DNA of 64,000 bases from Hermatobates lingyangjiaoensis (lineage: Eukaryota > Arthropoda > Insecta > Hemiptera > Hermatobatidae): positions 6,011,001-6,075,000 of the forward strand of contig JAPFBL010000254.1 of NCBI GenBank assembly GCA_026182355.1. Direction: 5' to 3'. The notes under the pieces were generated by a model. It ran no database searches and was not told the DNA's origin. It saw nothing but the letters and a program-made list of their open reading frames with translations. A program made the translations under genes and the position numbers. Positions 1-14,300 of the stretch are shown piece by piece (position 1 is the first letter of the stretch; each line of letters starts with the position of its first letter).

Positions 1-524
1 AAATTATAATAAAAATACCCGAATTTTGTAGCATTCACTTTCCTTAATTAAATATAAAGTAGTCAAAAAGTTGTAGTTTACTTCCTACGATGACAAAATA
101 TATGAAAATTAACTGATCTGTTTTACAATGTATGGTATCTTACACTAAGTTTTATTTCATAGGTTTTGTATCACTTTTTACTTTATTGAAGTAATAATGT
201 GATTTTAAAAGAATTAATTTCACTAATCTAAATTTCTTTAAAAATAAAAAGTCATCATTACCGATTTTAAAAGTAATGCTCCTCTTCCTAAATGATTGAA
301 AATTCTGAATAAGACTAAAAGTTGAAACTCAAAATGTAACTTTTAGTATTTTATAAAAATGTAAAATAAAAGTTACTTTTATATGAGATAAATAATAATA
401 GAAAATCATAATATAATTATAGAAAATCAGGGTTTTATATTTCAAATAAGGAGGTAGTATAATTCTACTGCAATTGTTAAATTTTTTATAATTATCTAAC
501 CATAATTTTTAAAAAATGTTTCAG

Positions 525-1853
525 ACTTATTCTGGAAAAGAACTGGAAACAAGTCCTGTAGTCTTTAGCATGACCAATGGAAAGGTTTCTGAAGAGATTT
601 GTACTTCAAATGATGAAACAGCAGCTGCACTCAACGTAAAACGGGCAATCATTTCTCTGCTTCAATCTTCCCCCAACAAAGGGCATTCGTCAGAAACCGA
701 AGTAAGAGGGATAAATATTTTACATCTAACTCATGTGCATACATAATCAGGTGTTACTAAAAATATATTAATGTTTTTTTCAGGTTGATGTCTTTGGCAA
801 CTGCTGGACTGACATCAATGTATCAAAGGGAGGAAAAGTATTCCATGTGAAAAAGTCCAGACAACTAAACAGCTGTTCTCACAGACAACACGGACTCTTC
901 CCTCTAATTTCTACTGGATATGATTCAAAATCAGTAAGTAATATTTTTGTTTTTTACATAAACAAAAGAGTTTATTGATAGTAGTCATATCAATACCATA
1001 AGCCTCTCCCACAGATGAATATAAGTAGCATTGCAGAAAAGTCACTTTTTAAATTTAATTTTTTGTGATATTACATTTTTCAAAAATTAAAATAAACAAT
1101 TTCAGTAATTTACATAGTTTGTCTACCATTTTCACCCACCTACTTTATTTCCAACTTTACTATACCAAACTACTCAAATCTTTTTATTGACTCTTCTGCT
1201 AATTGGCCTCTTTACCTTCTTCAAACCTGAGAACCCACAGTTCTGTGCGCACTGAGTGAGCGCACAGTTTGGACAATTAGTTATGTTAACGTCTTGATAT
1301 GTGACCAAACATCTCCTTTACGCAGATCTGCTTCTTTTAGCAGATTCATAATTTGAAATGGTTTTAACATAGTAAATGTGTTTATTTTTACCTCATTCTA
1401 ACTTTTAAATACTTCCCCTATTTTGATCATTTCCAAATAAGTGGAATATAACATTTATATACATATCACATAATTAATTAAAACTGCTTACTTCTAATAT
1501 AGAAATTTATTTCAGGACTTCCAAACCAACCCCATCTTAAACGGTAACCAAAAGATCGACCAGGTCATCGATGGTGGTATCGTCAAATCCTCTACGAGCC
1601 AAGAAGTTTACGTTTACACTCCCCTCTCAACCTTAGATTCTGGTGCTAAAATCACCATGAAGACCAAACTTAAACTTTTGTCCTCTGCAAAAGGAGCTTC
1701 CATGCCAGGTAATAAATACTCAATTCCTCTTGTCTTTTTTCTTATATGAACATATAATTATCTTAATTACATTACAATGAATATAGAAATTAAAAAAAAT
1801 GGATTTTAAATTCAATATCTTGACGAAATTGTTGAATTTTTGGCAATTTCTTT

Positions 1854-1908
<55 letters not shown>

Positions 1909-4900
1909 TCAACTTCTCATGGCCTATAAGTACTATCTTTTTTGTGTCATTACTTTAATAAAGACTTTTTATAAAAGTTTAGTTGACATTTTCGTGCGCT
2001 TTTTATTAGTTTTCTATTATCCCCTATTCCTTAATTTTTAAGCTAGATATTTACAACAAAGTTAAAATATTAGCTGTACTTGTTTTCATCAATAACAATG
2101 AAAATCCATATTTACTATTTACCTAAATAAGCATTATTAAAAGAAAAATCATCATAATCATAATTCATTATGAAAAATGATCAAGTGTCTTGATCTTTCA
2201 TCGTATTTATTGATATTCATTTGGCATAACCTACCAGTAAATTAATATAACCCACCTCAGTTGTAGCCCTCTGAACATCTTTGTGTTAGTTTTTACAGTT
2301 TTGCTTTATTCTTTAAAATAAATGTATAAGTTGTTATAAATATGTATTAAATGGTGTTTTCTTCTCAGCTGGTATTGAAAACCCAAAATCAATCATATTT
2401 GAGGAGTACGAACAGAATAAGTACGACACAACTAATTGGCTGACTGAAGTGTTGACCAGTGCATGTGAAGGTTCTAAGGAGGAAATTCAAGAAAGCAATT
2501 CTGATAAATATACCTACTTGATTGTTGTATTGCGTCATTCAACCAAGGATGCTATTATGTCTGTATTCTCTCAAGTGAAAAATGGTGCACTCTGCGCTGG
2601 AAATCCTCACGGAAAGTAAGTATGGATTATTCATTGCGATTAATTTATTTTTAAGTACTAATTGAGCACATTGAGTTCTAATATTATTTTTTTTCATAGG
2701 AAATTACTCTTGGATGCCATTTCTCAGACATACAGCAGTGAAAGCGTTGCTGCTATGACAGAATTATTAAAGAATAAAGAAGTTGAAGATCATAAAGCAA
2801 GGTTTTGGTATATAGGTTTAGGCATTGGGAAACACGCGTCTGCCCAATCTTTGAAGGATGCTGAGGTAGTGCAACAGACTTTTTAACAAAATGTTTACTA
2901 ATCTACATTTAACGCTGTTAATTAGCATAAATGTGTTATTGAATTTTTTAATATATTAAATACAACAAATGTTTTCATAAAACATGGTATGCGGCAGAGC
3001 ACCGCATACCGGAGTAAAGCTATTTACTCAAGGGGTTCGTTTGGTACCCTTCAGGCTCCTTTCGTAATTCAGTAACCCTTTATCATCCATGCTTCGGCAC
3101 AAATCGCATAACACCTTGGATTTGGGCTGGGATAAGAGAGAGGATTTAGGAAGTTGGAAGGATTGTGAAATGAAGGTGGTCAGGCCCAGCCCCTGGCCAC
3201 CTTCTCTTCCTCTTTCGTTTGCCCAGCATTTAGCAGGTTAACAGTGTAGCCTCGCAAAGGCCGAAAGTCGGAGTTGAGTGTTAGAGGCTATTGGAGGCGC
3301 ATAATTACTCCATTACTACCACTAAGTAGTGCTTAGTAATATAGTTAGTTCGTTTGTTTATATTTTTATTTATTCAAAAAACTACGCGTTACTCGGTGAA
3401 TTAGCATTTCTAATAAAATAACAGTAATTAGTATAACTTTTTGCTATTCATTAATTACATAAATTAAAATAGCGTACTGTTAATGTAAATAAATGATGTT
3501 TCTATACATTTCACTTAAAAATATTATCCCGGCAGATTTTAAACTTAAGATGCAATTTTCATTAAGATGAATTTTCTTAAGAAAAATAACTTAATATTTT
3601 AGGCTCTTCTTGATGACAAATCTCCAAAAGAGGCCTCCCTTGGTATTGGCATGCTGCTGGGAAAGTTCTGCAGAGAACACAACTGCGACAAGGTTCCTGA
3701 AGCTAATGAGCTCATGGGAAAACTATCTGCCCCTTTGATGAAAGGATGCAAAGCAAGCACAACAGATGAGGAAGACCAGGTAGCCAGCCTTACCTAGCAT
3801 GTATTGTTTTGTAGGTTAAACAAAACTTTTTAGTCTTGTCAAACCACGCAAATTTTATTCAAACAAAATTTTAAGAAGTGAAGTAATAGCACTTATGCTT
3901 TATTTCTCAGAGGCTTAAAAACCAGTATAGATATACTCCTCAATAAAAGGGAAATCTTGCCAAATAAATAAGAAATGCTCTCAAATAAATTAAAAAGTAC
4001 AATAATAATGATTAACGTTATGACAGTTTCTTATTTTTGTTTTCATCAAGATCAGGAGGAATTAAATAAGAAAAAACTTGTCGATATCTTTAGCTTTATA
4101 GATATAAGTATAAATATATTGATTTACATGCATAGTTGCAAGATAACTTGCTATGTAGTATTATTAGTAATATTGAAGCTATTACCAGATAGCTAGCTAG
4201 CTGATGTTACAATATATACCTCAGTACAAAGTATGAGGTAACATGATGTATTTTTACTCTAATGTAATTAAAGTGTAGCGATAATGGAAAAATCATATAT
4301 TGAGATTTTAACGGTGTTGTATTGTATTTAAGTCTTCTGAATATGTTTTTGATATTTTTTTTGGTTATAAACATAAAATTATTAGTGAATTATAAGAAAT
4401 TATTTTAAATTAATTACATAATTCTTTCAAATAAATTATTAAATGTTTAAGTGAATTATATAAAAATCAACTACTTTTACTTGGTTGAAACAATGTTAAC
4501 CAAGATACATTGCAGTTTAGTACGGATTTGTATTTCTATTTTTCAATGTACCTATGGTACAATTATTTATATGTATCTTTTATATAAACTCGACTTACTC
4601 ATGAGTTATTTGAACATTTCAAATAATGGTATTCATTCTATATAACATTTGTTGCAGCTGATTGCAAGTATTAAAGGATTGGGAAACAGTCATTATTTGT
4701 CAGAAGAGGTTTCAAAGAAGCTGTCTGAATGTGCCAATGACCACTCAGTAAAGTCCAGAGTCCGGGTTGCTGCCCTCCAAGCAATGAAAGCCGACCCAGA
4801 AAAAGGAAACGTACGTCTTCCACATATAACTTTTAACAAATTATTAATTCCTTCATAACAACTTAACTTTTATTTTCTTACAGATAAAAAATACTGCCAT

Positions 4901-5315
4901 TTCAATTTTCAAAGACAAAAATGAAGATTCTGAATTAAGGATAAATGCATATTTACTTCTTGTGGAATGTCCTTGTCCAAAAATGGCTTCCATAATTGAA
5001 GAAGTTCTTAATAAAGACAAGAGTTTCCAAATTACTAATTTCATTGTTAGCCATCTGAGGAATATAAGATCATCAAAGAACCCAGACAAGATGGAAGCAG
5101 CAAAGCATTTTGGTAAAATCAAAACATCAAGAATTTATCCCTTTGATATGAGGAAATACTCCAAGAACCACGAATTGTCCTATCATGCTGATGCTTTGAA
5201 TGTGGGAGCTTCTGCTGAGTCGAATGTCATTTACTCACAGAAGTCGTTTCTCCCGAGATCACTGTCATTGAATCTCACTACTATGTTGTTTGGTAGATCA
5301 CTAACACTTCTGGAG
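525..5315 (+). CDS. apolpp: Apolipophorin exons 1-8: lipid-transfer (vitellogenin-N) module
   Basis: Residues 1-565. Exons 1-4 encode the end of the N-terminal beta-barrel: alternating strands with cysteines in CWTDI and LNSCSHRQHG, the positions where family members form conserved disulfides. Exons 4-8 encode the alpha-helical superhelix of repeated helix pairs, for example KARFWYIGLGIGKH and VKSRVRVAALQAM. Exon 8 carries FIVSHLRNI followed by a Ser/Lys/Pro-rich turn, which matches the strongly conserved ShL-n motif of large lipid-transfer proteins (apoB, MTP, vitellogenin). The module forms the lipid pocket that starts lipoprotein assembly in the secretory pathway. The missing start should lie in one or more exons left of position 525; I find no candidate exon in 1-524. 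Confidence 0.92.
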
Positions 5316-8300
5316 GTATGTATTTATTTTAAAATCTATGTAGCGTATATACTGTTTCATAGATTCCATGAACGTGTAATTTCTTGTTTAAGGTTGATGC
5401 AAGAGCAGAAAATTTAGAAAGATTATTGGAAGAATATTTAGGACCTAAGGGAGTAATCAGAACCACTCATCCAAATGATGTTTTAGAAGAAGGAAAATCA
5501 TTGTTTGGAAAGTTTATGGCTAAAGCCAAGAAAACTGTAAGGCCTAAAAGAAGTAGCACAAAACCTGGAGTTGAAGAATTTTGGAAGAAAGTAAGTATAA
5601 TTTGTTTATAAATTTAATTCAAACTGTAGTATAAATAAAACTGAGTAACCGTTTCATTTTTTTAAAAAAACAGGTTGATATGGGAGCAGACTCCCATGAT
5701 AAGGACATCGATTTTGACCTTTCGGTCAAAATGGCAGGCTCAGAAGTCAGTTGGGTTAATCTGCATTCAGACGATCTTGAGCAAGATCCATACGAAGTTT
5801 TGGATAAATTATTCAATACCTTGGACAACTCCATCAGCAAGGCTAAAAACATTGATGTAAGAGCCAATTTTCTCCTTTTATTATTGTTTATAGTCATCTG
5901 TTAGCTTCAAGTTGTTCAATGTAACTCTTTTTCAGATTGACTACAAGAAACATCAGTTATTGATCGATGGAACTGTTATTTATCCATCCGGTATGGGATT
6001 GCCACTAACGCTGCATGTAGCTGCCTCAGCAGCAAATCGTCTTCGATTCGACGGCAAGTTTGATCTTCCTGCTGTTCTCCGTGACCCAAGGAATGCAGTA
6101 CTTAGGTTTCAACTTATTCCTAGGTACAAAATTTATTTTGTGGACTATTTACTGCATTGTGCAACGAACAGAGTAATAAATGTTTTATTCTACTCTCTTT
6201 CAGTGCTGACATATCTGTCTCCTCCACCCTGAATGTGATTTCCCCTCCTGTACAAACTGGCTTGAAAATTGGTTTCAACTTACATTCATCTACTGGCACT
6301 GACTTCACTGCGCGTGTACTTAATGGCGAAGGGCTGGATGTAAAGATTGGATTACCTCTATCGAAACAAGAAGTCATTTCAGCTAAAACCAAAGTGTTTG
6401 GATTCAGCAATGAAATCAACCACGGAATTAAACATCCCCTAAAATTTGATGTTAAGAGGTAAGTTTTTTTAGTTTTCTGTTTTGAATATTTGAAGAAACC
6501 AGATATTTTGAAAGTTTGTTGAAGTTTACATGCTAACTAATTATTATATAATTTCATAGAGAAGAATACAGTGGTTGTTTCGATCAACTGGACGAAATAC
6601 TAGGATTGACTTTTTGCGCTGAAGTTAGTGCTCCTTGGGAGGGCTTGAGGTCTCTAAACCCCGTCTACGGTCCTTCAACACTTACAGCTCACATTGAAAA
6701 AGACGACGACTCACTTAGCTCATACCACTTTAAGACACTCTACCACGTCCAAAAAGGTCATTGTTAGCTACGAGTAGATGAATTAACATATATAATGAAG
6801 TCCCTATCATTTATATTCTTAATTTGAAATTATAGATTCACCACAGAGATCATTTAGCGTTGTACTTGATACTCCTAACACGAAGAGAAATAGAAAGATA
6901 TCTCTGGTCGTAGAAGGGGATATGCCACCAAATCGGCACCTTAAAGTCGTTGCTGATAGTCCCTGGGGAGGTGCCAAATTTGACGGTAATCAACCTTTAT
7001 TTCTTAACATTTCAGAAATTCAATTAATATTTCTCAGAGTTTATTGAAATAATGTCAGATTAATCAAGTAAGAGTAATAATGTTAATAAAATAACAATGA
7101 ATAATGAAATAACAGAACAAATGTTCAAAAATGAAGCGTAAATGTTTATCCTAATTTAATTTCTAGCACTCTACCGAGAAGAATGATTCGTTGTTTGATG
7201 GATGGTTAACTGACTTAATCATTAGAATATAATTCAGTAAATTAATTATTTAGCAGACTTTTTTCTATTTTAATATTTTTTGCCTTCTACAGGAAGTCTT
7301 ATTTCCAATGAAAATGAACATTCTTTGAGTGCCGCACTCAATGTTCTTGAAGATGAATACTTATTAAAGGCAGGTGTAAAAGGTTCTGGTTCTGGAGATT
7401 CAGTCTCTTACAAACCATTCCTTGAATACAAAACTCCAGAGAAAAGCAAGGCCCTCGTTGGACGTAGGGGTGGTGCCAAACAAGCTCCTCCCGTTACTGT
7501 ATCAGGTAAACTTCAAAACATATCTTCCTCATATACTCCATATATATTCCGTTCATAATTCTACAAATATTAATTATACCTAATAAGCCTTACTAACGAA
7601 TTAATTTATTCATTTTTAATGTAACTCAAGAAAATTGGTTCTTAAGTAGAAACACATCAAATGATAAACAATAATCATTTTAAAACAATATTATATTACA
7701 TTAAAATTGCAATTTTAATTCAGCCATGTGAAGGACGGGCGAGCCACATTACTGGGGGGCCAAGGGCACATAGTATCACCTGCTTCACTGATAACCTCGC
7801 CCAATCATGCTTTACTTCGGTGATCTAATATTTGACGACTAGAGACGAGTTTGCATAGTATAGTTAGTAAATGTTTAGCTATAAATCCAAACTAGCAAAA
7901 TTATCAATCTCTATTCCAAACAAGGGATTCTAGGTAGTTCTACGGTATCCTTCAGCTTTCAGTAATTCATTAAGCTTCCATTTCAATTTGGAACGTTGAT
8001 ATATCCCCTCCTCCCACAAAGTTCCTATATAGTACCTGGTGCGATCCAACCTGTTCTCGTGAGGTTTGAAACAAATTTCCATATATTGATCGCATTTGGC
8101 ATAAGATCATCACTGAAATACAAAACTGTACGATTTTATGAATCTGTATAAAAGAATAATGTCGATTACTTCTTTATAAATTGTAGACTACTTTTTCAGC
8201 TGTCTACGCACCAGTGTAAAAGTTAAAATGTCATATCAAATATTAATTAAATTAATAAAATGATATTGCACTGAATTGGTTATTGAATAATTGCATCTTA

Positions 8301-11300
8301 TTGTAAAATTATCTGATGAATATATTGTTATTAAATTACTAGCGTACTGTATAATATAATTAGTATCGAAGGCAACATTATTATTACATACAACAACATT
8401 AATAAATATTATATATACATATATATATATATATATGGTTCAATGTAAAAAAAACATAGAGAAATCAACAGCACACACTTGTACTCCTAATTTTCTGTTT
8501 GAACCGTCTTCAGGAGAGATAAGAGAGGGAAACCAGTGAACCAGTGCGCCTGGTTTCCCTCTCTTATCTCTCCGGAAGACGATTCAAACCGAAAATTAGA
8601 GACTGTAAGTGTGTGCTGTTGATTTCTCTATGTTTCTTTTTGTACATTCAATTATATCTGTCCATTTCGGATTGTATTTCCAACGAAAATGTATATATAT
8701 ATATATATACAACCGCCCTGCCTTCCTGCGGGACTCTTCGCTTTTCACACCTCCTGATGACGACGATGGTCGAAATATTGATGTGAGTTATGTCTGTGTC
8801 TTTCTGTGTGTTTCCTTTGTTTTGAATTTATTTTATTTAAAAAAGTCCGCTGGACCGTTTCTTTTAATTGTATATATATATATATATATATTAAATCTCA
8901 TACTAATACAATCAATCGGTGTAATGTTTAGCACACCAGGCACCATAGGCTGACTTTAGCTTAGTTGCCTATGCGTTCGACTTTTATTTAATTTTCTGTT
9001 TAAGATGACCTATTCAAGTTTGGGGTGTGAGTTTTGGGGAGTCAAATATTCCATATACCGAAATATATGGTACCTACTTTTGGACCACCCTGTACCTTGG
9101 CATGAGCACGGTGATAATTAACTTCACAGAAAGAAAATGATCCCAAAATAATGAGCGCGATTATTAAGGATCAATCGTATTTTTTCTAAAAATAAATTAA
9201 TTTTGTCCAACAAAATAAATTTATTTGTATCAATCATAACATAATTCCAGACGAAAGTATGTTTAATTCATAATGGGACATTAAAGAAACTAGTTTTCTT
9301 GAACTGACTGTCCTGCCGGCAGTTCTGGGTCTTTCTTCTTCCTACTACGCAAAGGAAACCAAAGTATTGGAAATGCATTTTCTCCCTCAAATTTCTTTTC
9401 AGAAAAGAGAAGTTTCTTTTTTTTTTCCATTTTGCTAAAAACTAAAGAGTAACAGATTGCATTACCACTGAGTCTAATAAAGTTTATACGAATATAAATT
9501 TTTTTCACAATATTTATATATGTAACAAAATAATTTTGCCTTTAGGAGAAGTTATTGTACAAAGAAGGAAAGATGGCAAAAAGCTAACATTCAACAATGT
9601 AAAAGTGAGCAATGGCCGTCAGGATTACATCGTCAACGGAATCATTGACCTCAGCAAAGATAAAAACCTGGAATTGGTCGTATCATATGACAAAGAAAAA
9701 ATCACTATTAAAGGAATGGATCATTGGTCATACGATCAAAGCAAAAAAAGTTATGAAGCTCAGCAGAAACTTTCATGGACTTCTAGCCAATACCCTGATA
9801 TAGGACTTGCAATTGACTTGAAAGAAATGAGCCACTTAGCAGAACCAGAGTATACAGTAAGCATTTTACATGAATTTATCTGTAATAAAATTAAAAAAAA
9901 AACGCATCAGTTATGCATTACATCTTTATCTGTAATTTAACTGGGACTAATAATTTTTATTATTTTTAGCTATCTTTAGACGCTAATATAGTTCATGGAC
10001 CAGATCCTAACAGTAAAGATGCCAGAATTTCAATGCATCATAAATTCCTAAGAAAAACTGGCACATTCCCCGAAACTATCAAAACTGAAAACAAAAGTAT
10101 GTATACCGTAGGAAAAATACATTTTCTTATATTCATAATATGCTATGATAAAGACAATAACAAATGGTGTTTGATATTTGTATCATATTCTCAAAACTTC
10201 TTCTCTTTCAAAGTCCTTTAAACATTAAGTTATTTATTTTAGACACAAAACAAAATTTGAAATATATATTTTTTTTAAAAATTTGGTTAAAGTATTTTTT
10301 GCAAGTCTCAATTTTAACGAAAACTTTAAGAAAAGTGTTAAATTGTTAAAAAAGAATTTAAAATTTTGCTATAAATTAATTAAAACGCAATAAAAATATA
10401 GGATTTAATCTGTTTAAACTATTCCATTTTTTTATATATTTTTGTATTCCTGGTTACATAAACACAAGTACTTCTAGCAAAATAAAATTAATGTCGACGA
10501 CAATTTGAAACATGGTGCATTTCAGCATATGCCTTTACTAGGAAAAGAAGTGATCCATTAAATGAGAAGTAAAACGTTATGTTAAAGTTACTATTTGACA
10601 CTTATATTAACTGATTTCACACTCAAATGGCACTTCTTCTCCTGATAAAGACCAATGTCATATATATAAAAGTTAGTTGTTGGTGTTTTTCTGATTTTAT
10701 TTCTCTGTAAATAGATTTATTACCTTTATGGAGCATTTCAGTTATCCATTTATATATATCTGATTTGCGGTTGTATTCAGACTATATATATATATGCATA
10801 TATGTAGATGCATTAGAAAAATTAAAACAATTGTTTTAATAACGTATTTAAAAAAAAAAATCAAATATTTCTTTTCATTGATAGGTCTATTTCTAAACAA
10901 GTTACAAGTTGGTTTTAATTTTATTTAAATCTATTTTTTCATTTCATATAAAATCATAATATTAGGATGGAATAACACTGGTTCTTTTCTTTCAGTAACA
11001 TACCCATTAGCAGATCTTAAGGGTGAATTCGATTTTGAGATAGATCCAAAAACTATAAAATATGATATAGAAGGAAAGTTTGATAAATATTCAGCTGGCA
11101 GTGAATTGGAAGCTAAATTGGGTGAAAAGGGACAATATGAGATCGAATTGTCCGTAAGTAATATGAAATATTTAAATAAATTATTACTAATATTACTTTT
11201 AATTTAATAATTCAAAGTTATATTAGCAATTTAACTGAATTAATTAAAAGATTCAATGATTATCATATAACAAAACTGATGGGTATTTTGATGTCTATAT

Positions 11301-14300
11301 AAATTTTTCCAAGTACCTGATCCCTGCCCCATCGGTCTCCTTTCGTCCTGTCGATGTACTCGCTTAGCCTATTCAGTGTCCCGCAATATTTAAACAGTGA
11401 ACTTTGGCATAACAATAAAGGCACAACCATTATATTTGACTATAGAATATAGAACCAAATATATCTTCTCATTTTAAACAAAATATTATTTTTATACTCT
11501 TCTGTTTAATGATGTTAGTATTTTCTAAGTCAAATCGTCAAAAGTGGGAACGAAATATAAGTTTAAAAATATTTTAAACTGAAAATAATTAAAAACTATT
11601 TTTCTTTTATTGATGAACAGAGGAAGTTATAACTTACGAAAAAGTCCTGTGAAATACAGAATTTCATGATTTTAAGTCAGTAAACTGTACCTAAACTATT
11701 TAATCTTTACCATAATTTGTCTAAAATAATGTAAACTAGTTACTGATTCAAGCTTGATTTGTTCAAGGGAGAAATAATGGATAACAAGGTGGAGGTCAAG
11801 TCAAAGAGAGAATCTACTGGTGATGACAAATCGAAATTTTCTAACTCCATTGAATTCCATCCAGGAGATAAATATGAACTTAATGCCGATGTTGTTCACA
11901 AACTGAAACCCGATGACCTCGATATTCATGCCGATGCTAAACTTCTTCTTCCTACTGAACCAAAAGTTACCCAGTAAGAAACAAATTTTAATTTCAACAT
12001 ACAGATATGTCTTGATTTTACTCATTCCATTTAATTTTTTTAACGTTAATTACAGAAAAGTGTAGATCAATACACATTCAATTAATTTTTTCGAGTAAAT
12101 ACTGCCAAATGTGGGTTGTAGTATACTAAGAAAGTGTTTCTATTGTAATGATTACTTTTTACCATGTTTAATTGTTATTATTTACTCGATTATATGTACA
12201 GTAAATTTTTTTTCATTAGTATTCAGTCATTATTCTAACATATAATTTGTACGTTCTTTACAGATCCATTCAACTAATAGTGTAATTATTTTGCAAAATA
12301 TCCGTGTTTTCTATTAATGTACTCGTATTTATAGTTTACAAACATGCCTTCACTGTTTTAATACTGCTTTAAACTCTACCAAATGAATAGTTTCTTTTAA
12401 ATAAAACTATCCTAATTTTCAGCCTCTTAGTGGGTTTGACAGATAACAAGGCTAAAAGTACAGGATCAATGCAATTAAGTGTTGGTGATAAGAAATACAT
12501 TGAGGCTGAAGGAAATCTTGTAAAAGGCACCCCTAAAGAAGGAAACTACAAGATAACTATTCCAAGTTTACTGGAGTCAGACGGTAAAATGCAATTGGCA
12601 GATAACACTGTCGAAGGAAAGGCCACCCTCAACCTCATTAAACCTGGAAAGAAGGTCACTATTATTATAAATTTATTATCAATTTAAAAAAAAAAGTAAA
12701 TTTGAACTATTCACAAGTAATTATAGTTTATAAATAATTAATGAAAACATATATTTCAGATCGAAGGAAAGACTAAGATGACAGTAAAACCACCTAAATA
12801 CCAAGGGCATATCGATGTCTGCTTAGATGACAAATGCATCAAACTTAATACTGACTCGCACTTATCACCAACTAAAATCGACTCAACGTAAATATAATTA
12901 AATAAGTTAATTTCAAATGACTGTTCTTTTTTTTTACATATCAAGTTTCTGAGTATTTTTACTTTCATAAAATCTCTCGAAGAAAAAAAAATTGAATCAT
13001 CAATTTTATATTTCACTTCATCTATCCTATGACAAAATACTAAGCTCGTCACGAATATTATATTAAACCTTGTATAGGAATACTTTATAGAAAAAAATTT
13101 TTTTGGCGTCTAACACCAGAATTTATTATTATTAATTAGTCAATCATTTTTTGGTAGTGATTTTCCTAAGTTATTTGAAAGCTTACTAGTTCTCATAAAA
13201 CAAAAAGTAATTAGTTTGCTAAATAACTTTTATTATAAGAGTTGAAGAATAAGAAATTAGTTTCAAATCAAATATTAGTAATAAACTAATCAAATTAGCA
13301 GTTCAAGTGATTGATGCAACGGTCCTCAGGATGCAACATTAAACATATTGTATGGAGTTTAAATTTACTATTGTTTGCTTGCTAAACGCATATGATCTTT
13401 AATCCTAACCACAAATAACACTTTTTGACAAAATTAGCATTTTTCGTCACTTTCAGTAACTTAGAGGGCTGAAGTATTTTTCTAATTATATTATTTTTTT
13501 TTAGAAACTATAGTCTTAATCTTTACTAATGAACAAAGCACCTCTAATTTTTAATCTGTTAGTTATCTATTAAACATTTCTGATCATATGATTGAATGTT
13601 TTTGGCAGGAGTTCGTTGGATGTAGCAGGTACAACTTTGATGGCTAAAGTCCAGGGAGAGCCTAAGGAAGGTGTCATTAGTTCTCAGGCGCAAGTGAGTT
13701 TAATTGAATTCACACTAAAATATATTGATTTTTTTAGCTGTTTGAATAAAATAAAATAACTATTTGGTTTTAAAAATTAACTTCCCAAATTAATAATTAA
13801 TTTCAATAAAAATATCAGGAAAACGCATGTAAATTAAAAAAATATATAGTACTTAATCTGAATGAAAATATGCAATTTATAAAGATTGTAAAAGAAAAAT
13901 AAATATTATATAAAATTAATAACATTCAATAATATATACTGTAAAATAAGAAACAGCCTGTTAAGGCACCTTACTAAACGATTAAAGATGAATGTACTAT
14001 CTTACCTCGTAAACTTCCTTCCTCATTGAATTTCATTAGTCTTACATCTTGCCCACTTTTCAGAGTTAAAATTAGGGTTTATAATAATCGTTGTCTTCAC
14101 AAAGACAAGACAACATACTAAACACTGTTAGTTTGATTCTGAAAGATGGACAAGACCTTAAAGTAGTCGAGAGAGAAAAAAAAAACGTTATGGGGGTTTG
14201 GTACAGTTTTTTTTTATTTAATTTCAACCTTTTATGTTACATTTCGTATAAGCAGTCAATATTATATTTGAATTTCCATAGTGCTATGTATTTTTGTTAG

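Noticed and set aside
1243..1267. 8-bp hairpin CTGTGCGC / GCGCACAG in intron 2
   Set aside because: Perfect, but short and isolated, with no flanking element; not enough for a regulatory or RNA call.
8609..8953. Reading frames rich in YIYIYI
   Set aside because: These are translations of (TA)n tracts joined to repeat sequence, not genes. The same applies to other YIYIYI frames in the window.
14091..14300. A frame reading LNTVSLILKDGQDLKVVERE that looks like another apolipophorin beta-strand exon
   Set aside because: Exons 22 and 23 already join in phase and continuously (QAQ-VTLP). No acceptor before this frame keeps it open in phase 0, so I left it out; it may be a decayed exon.
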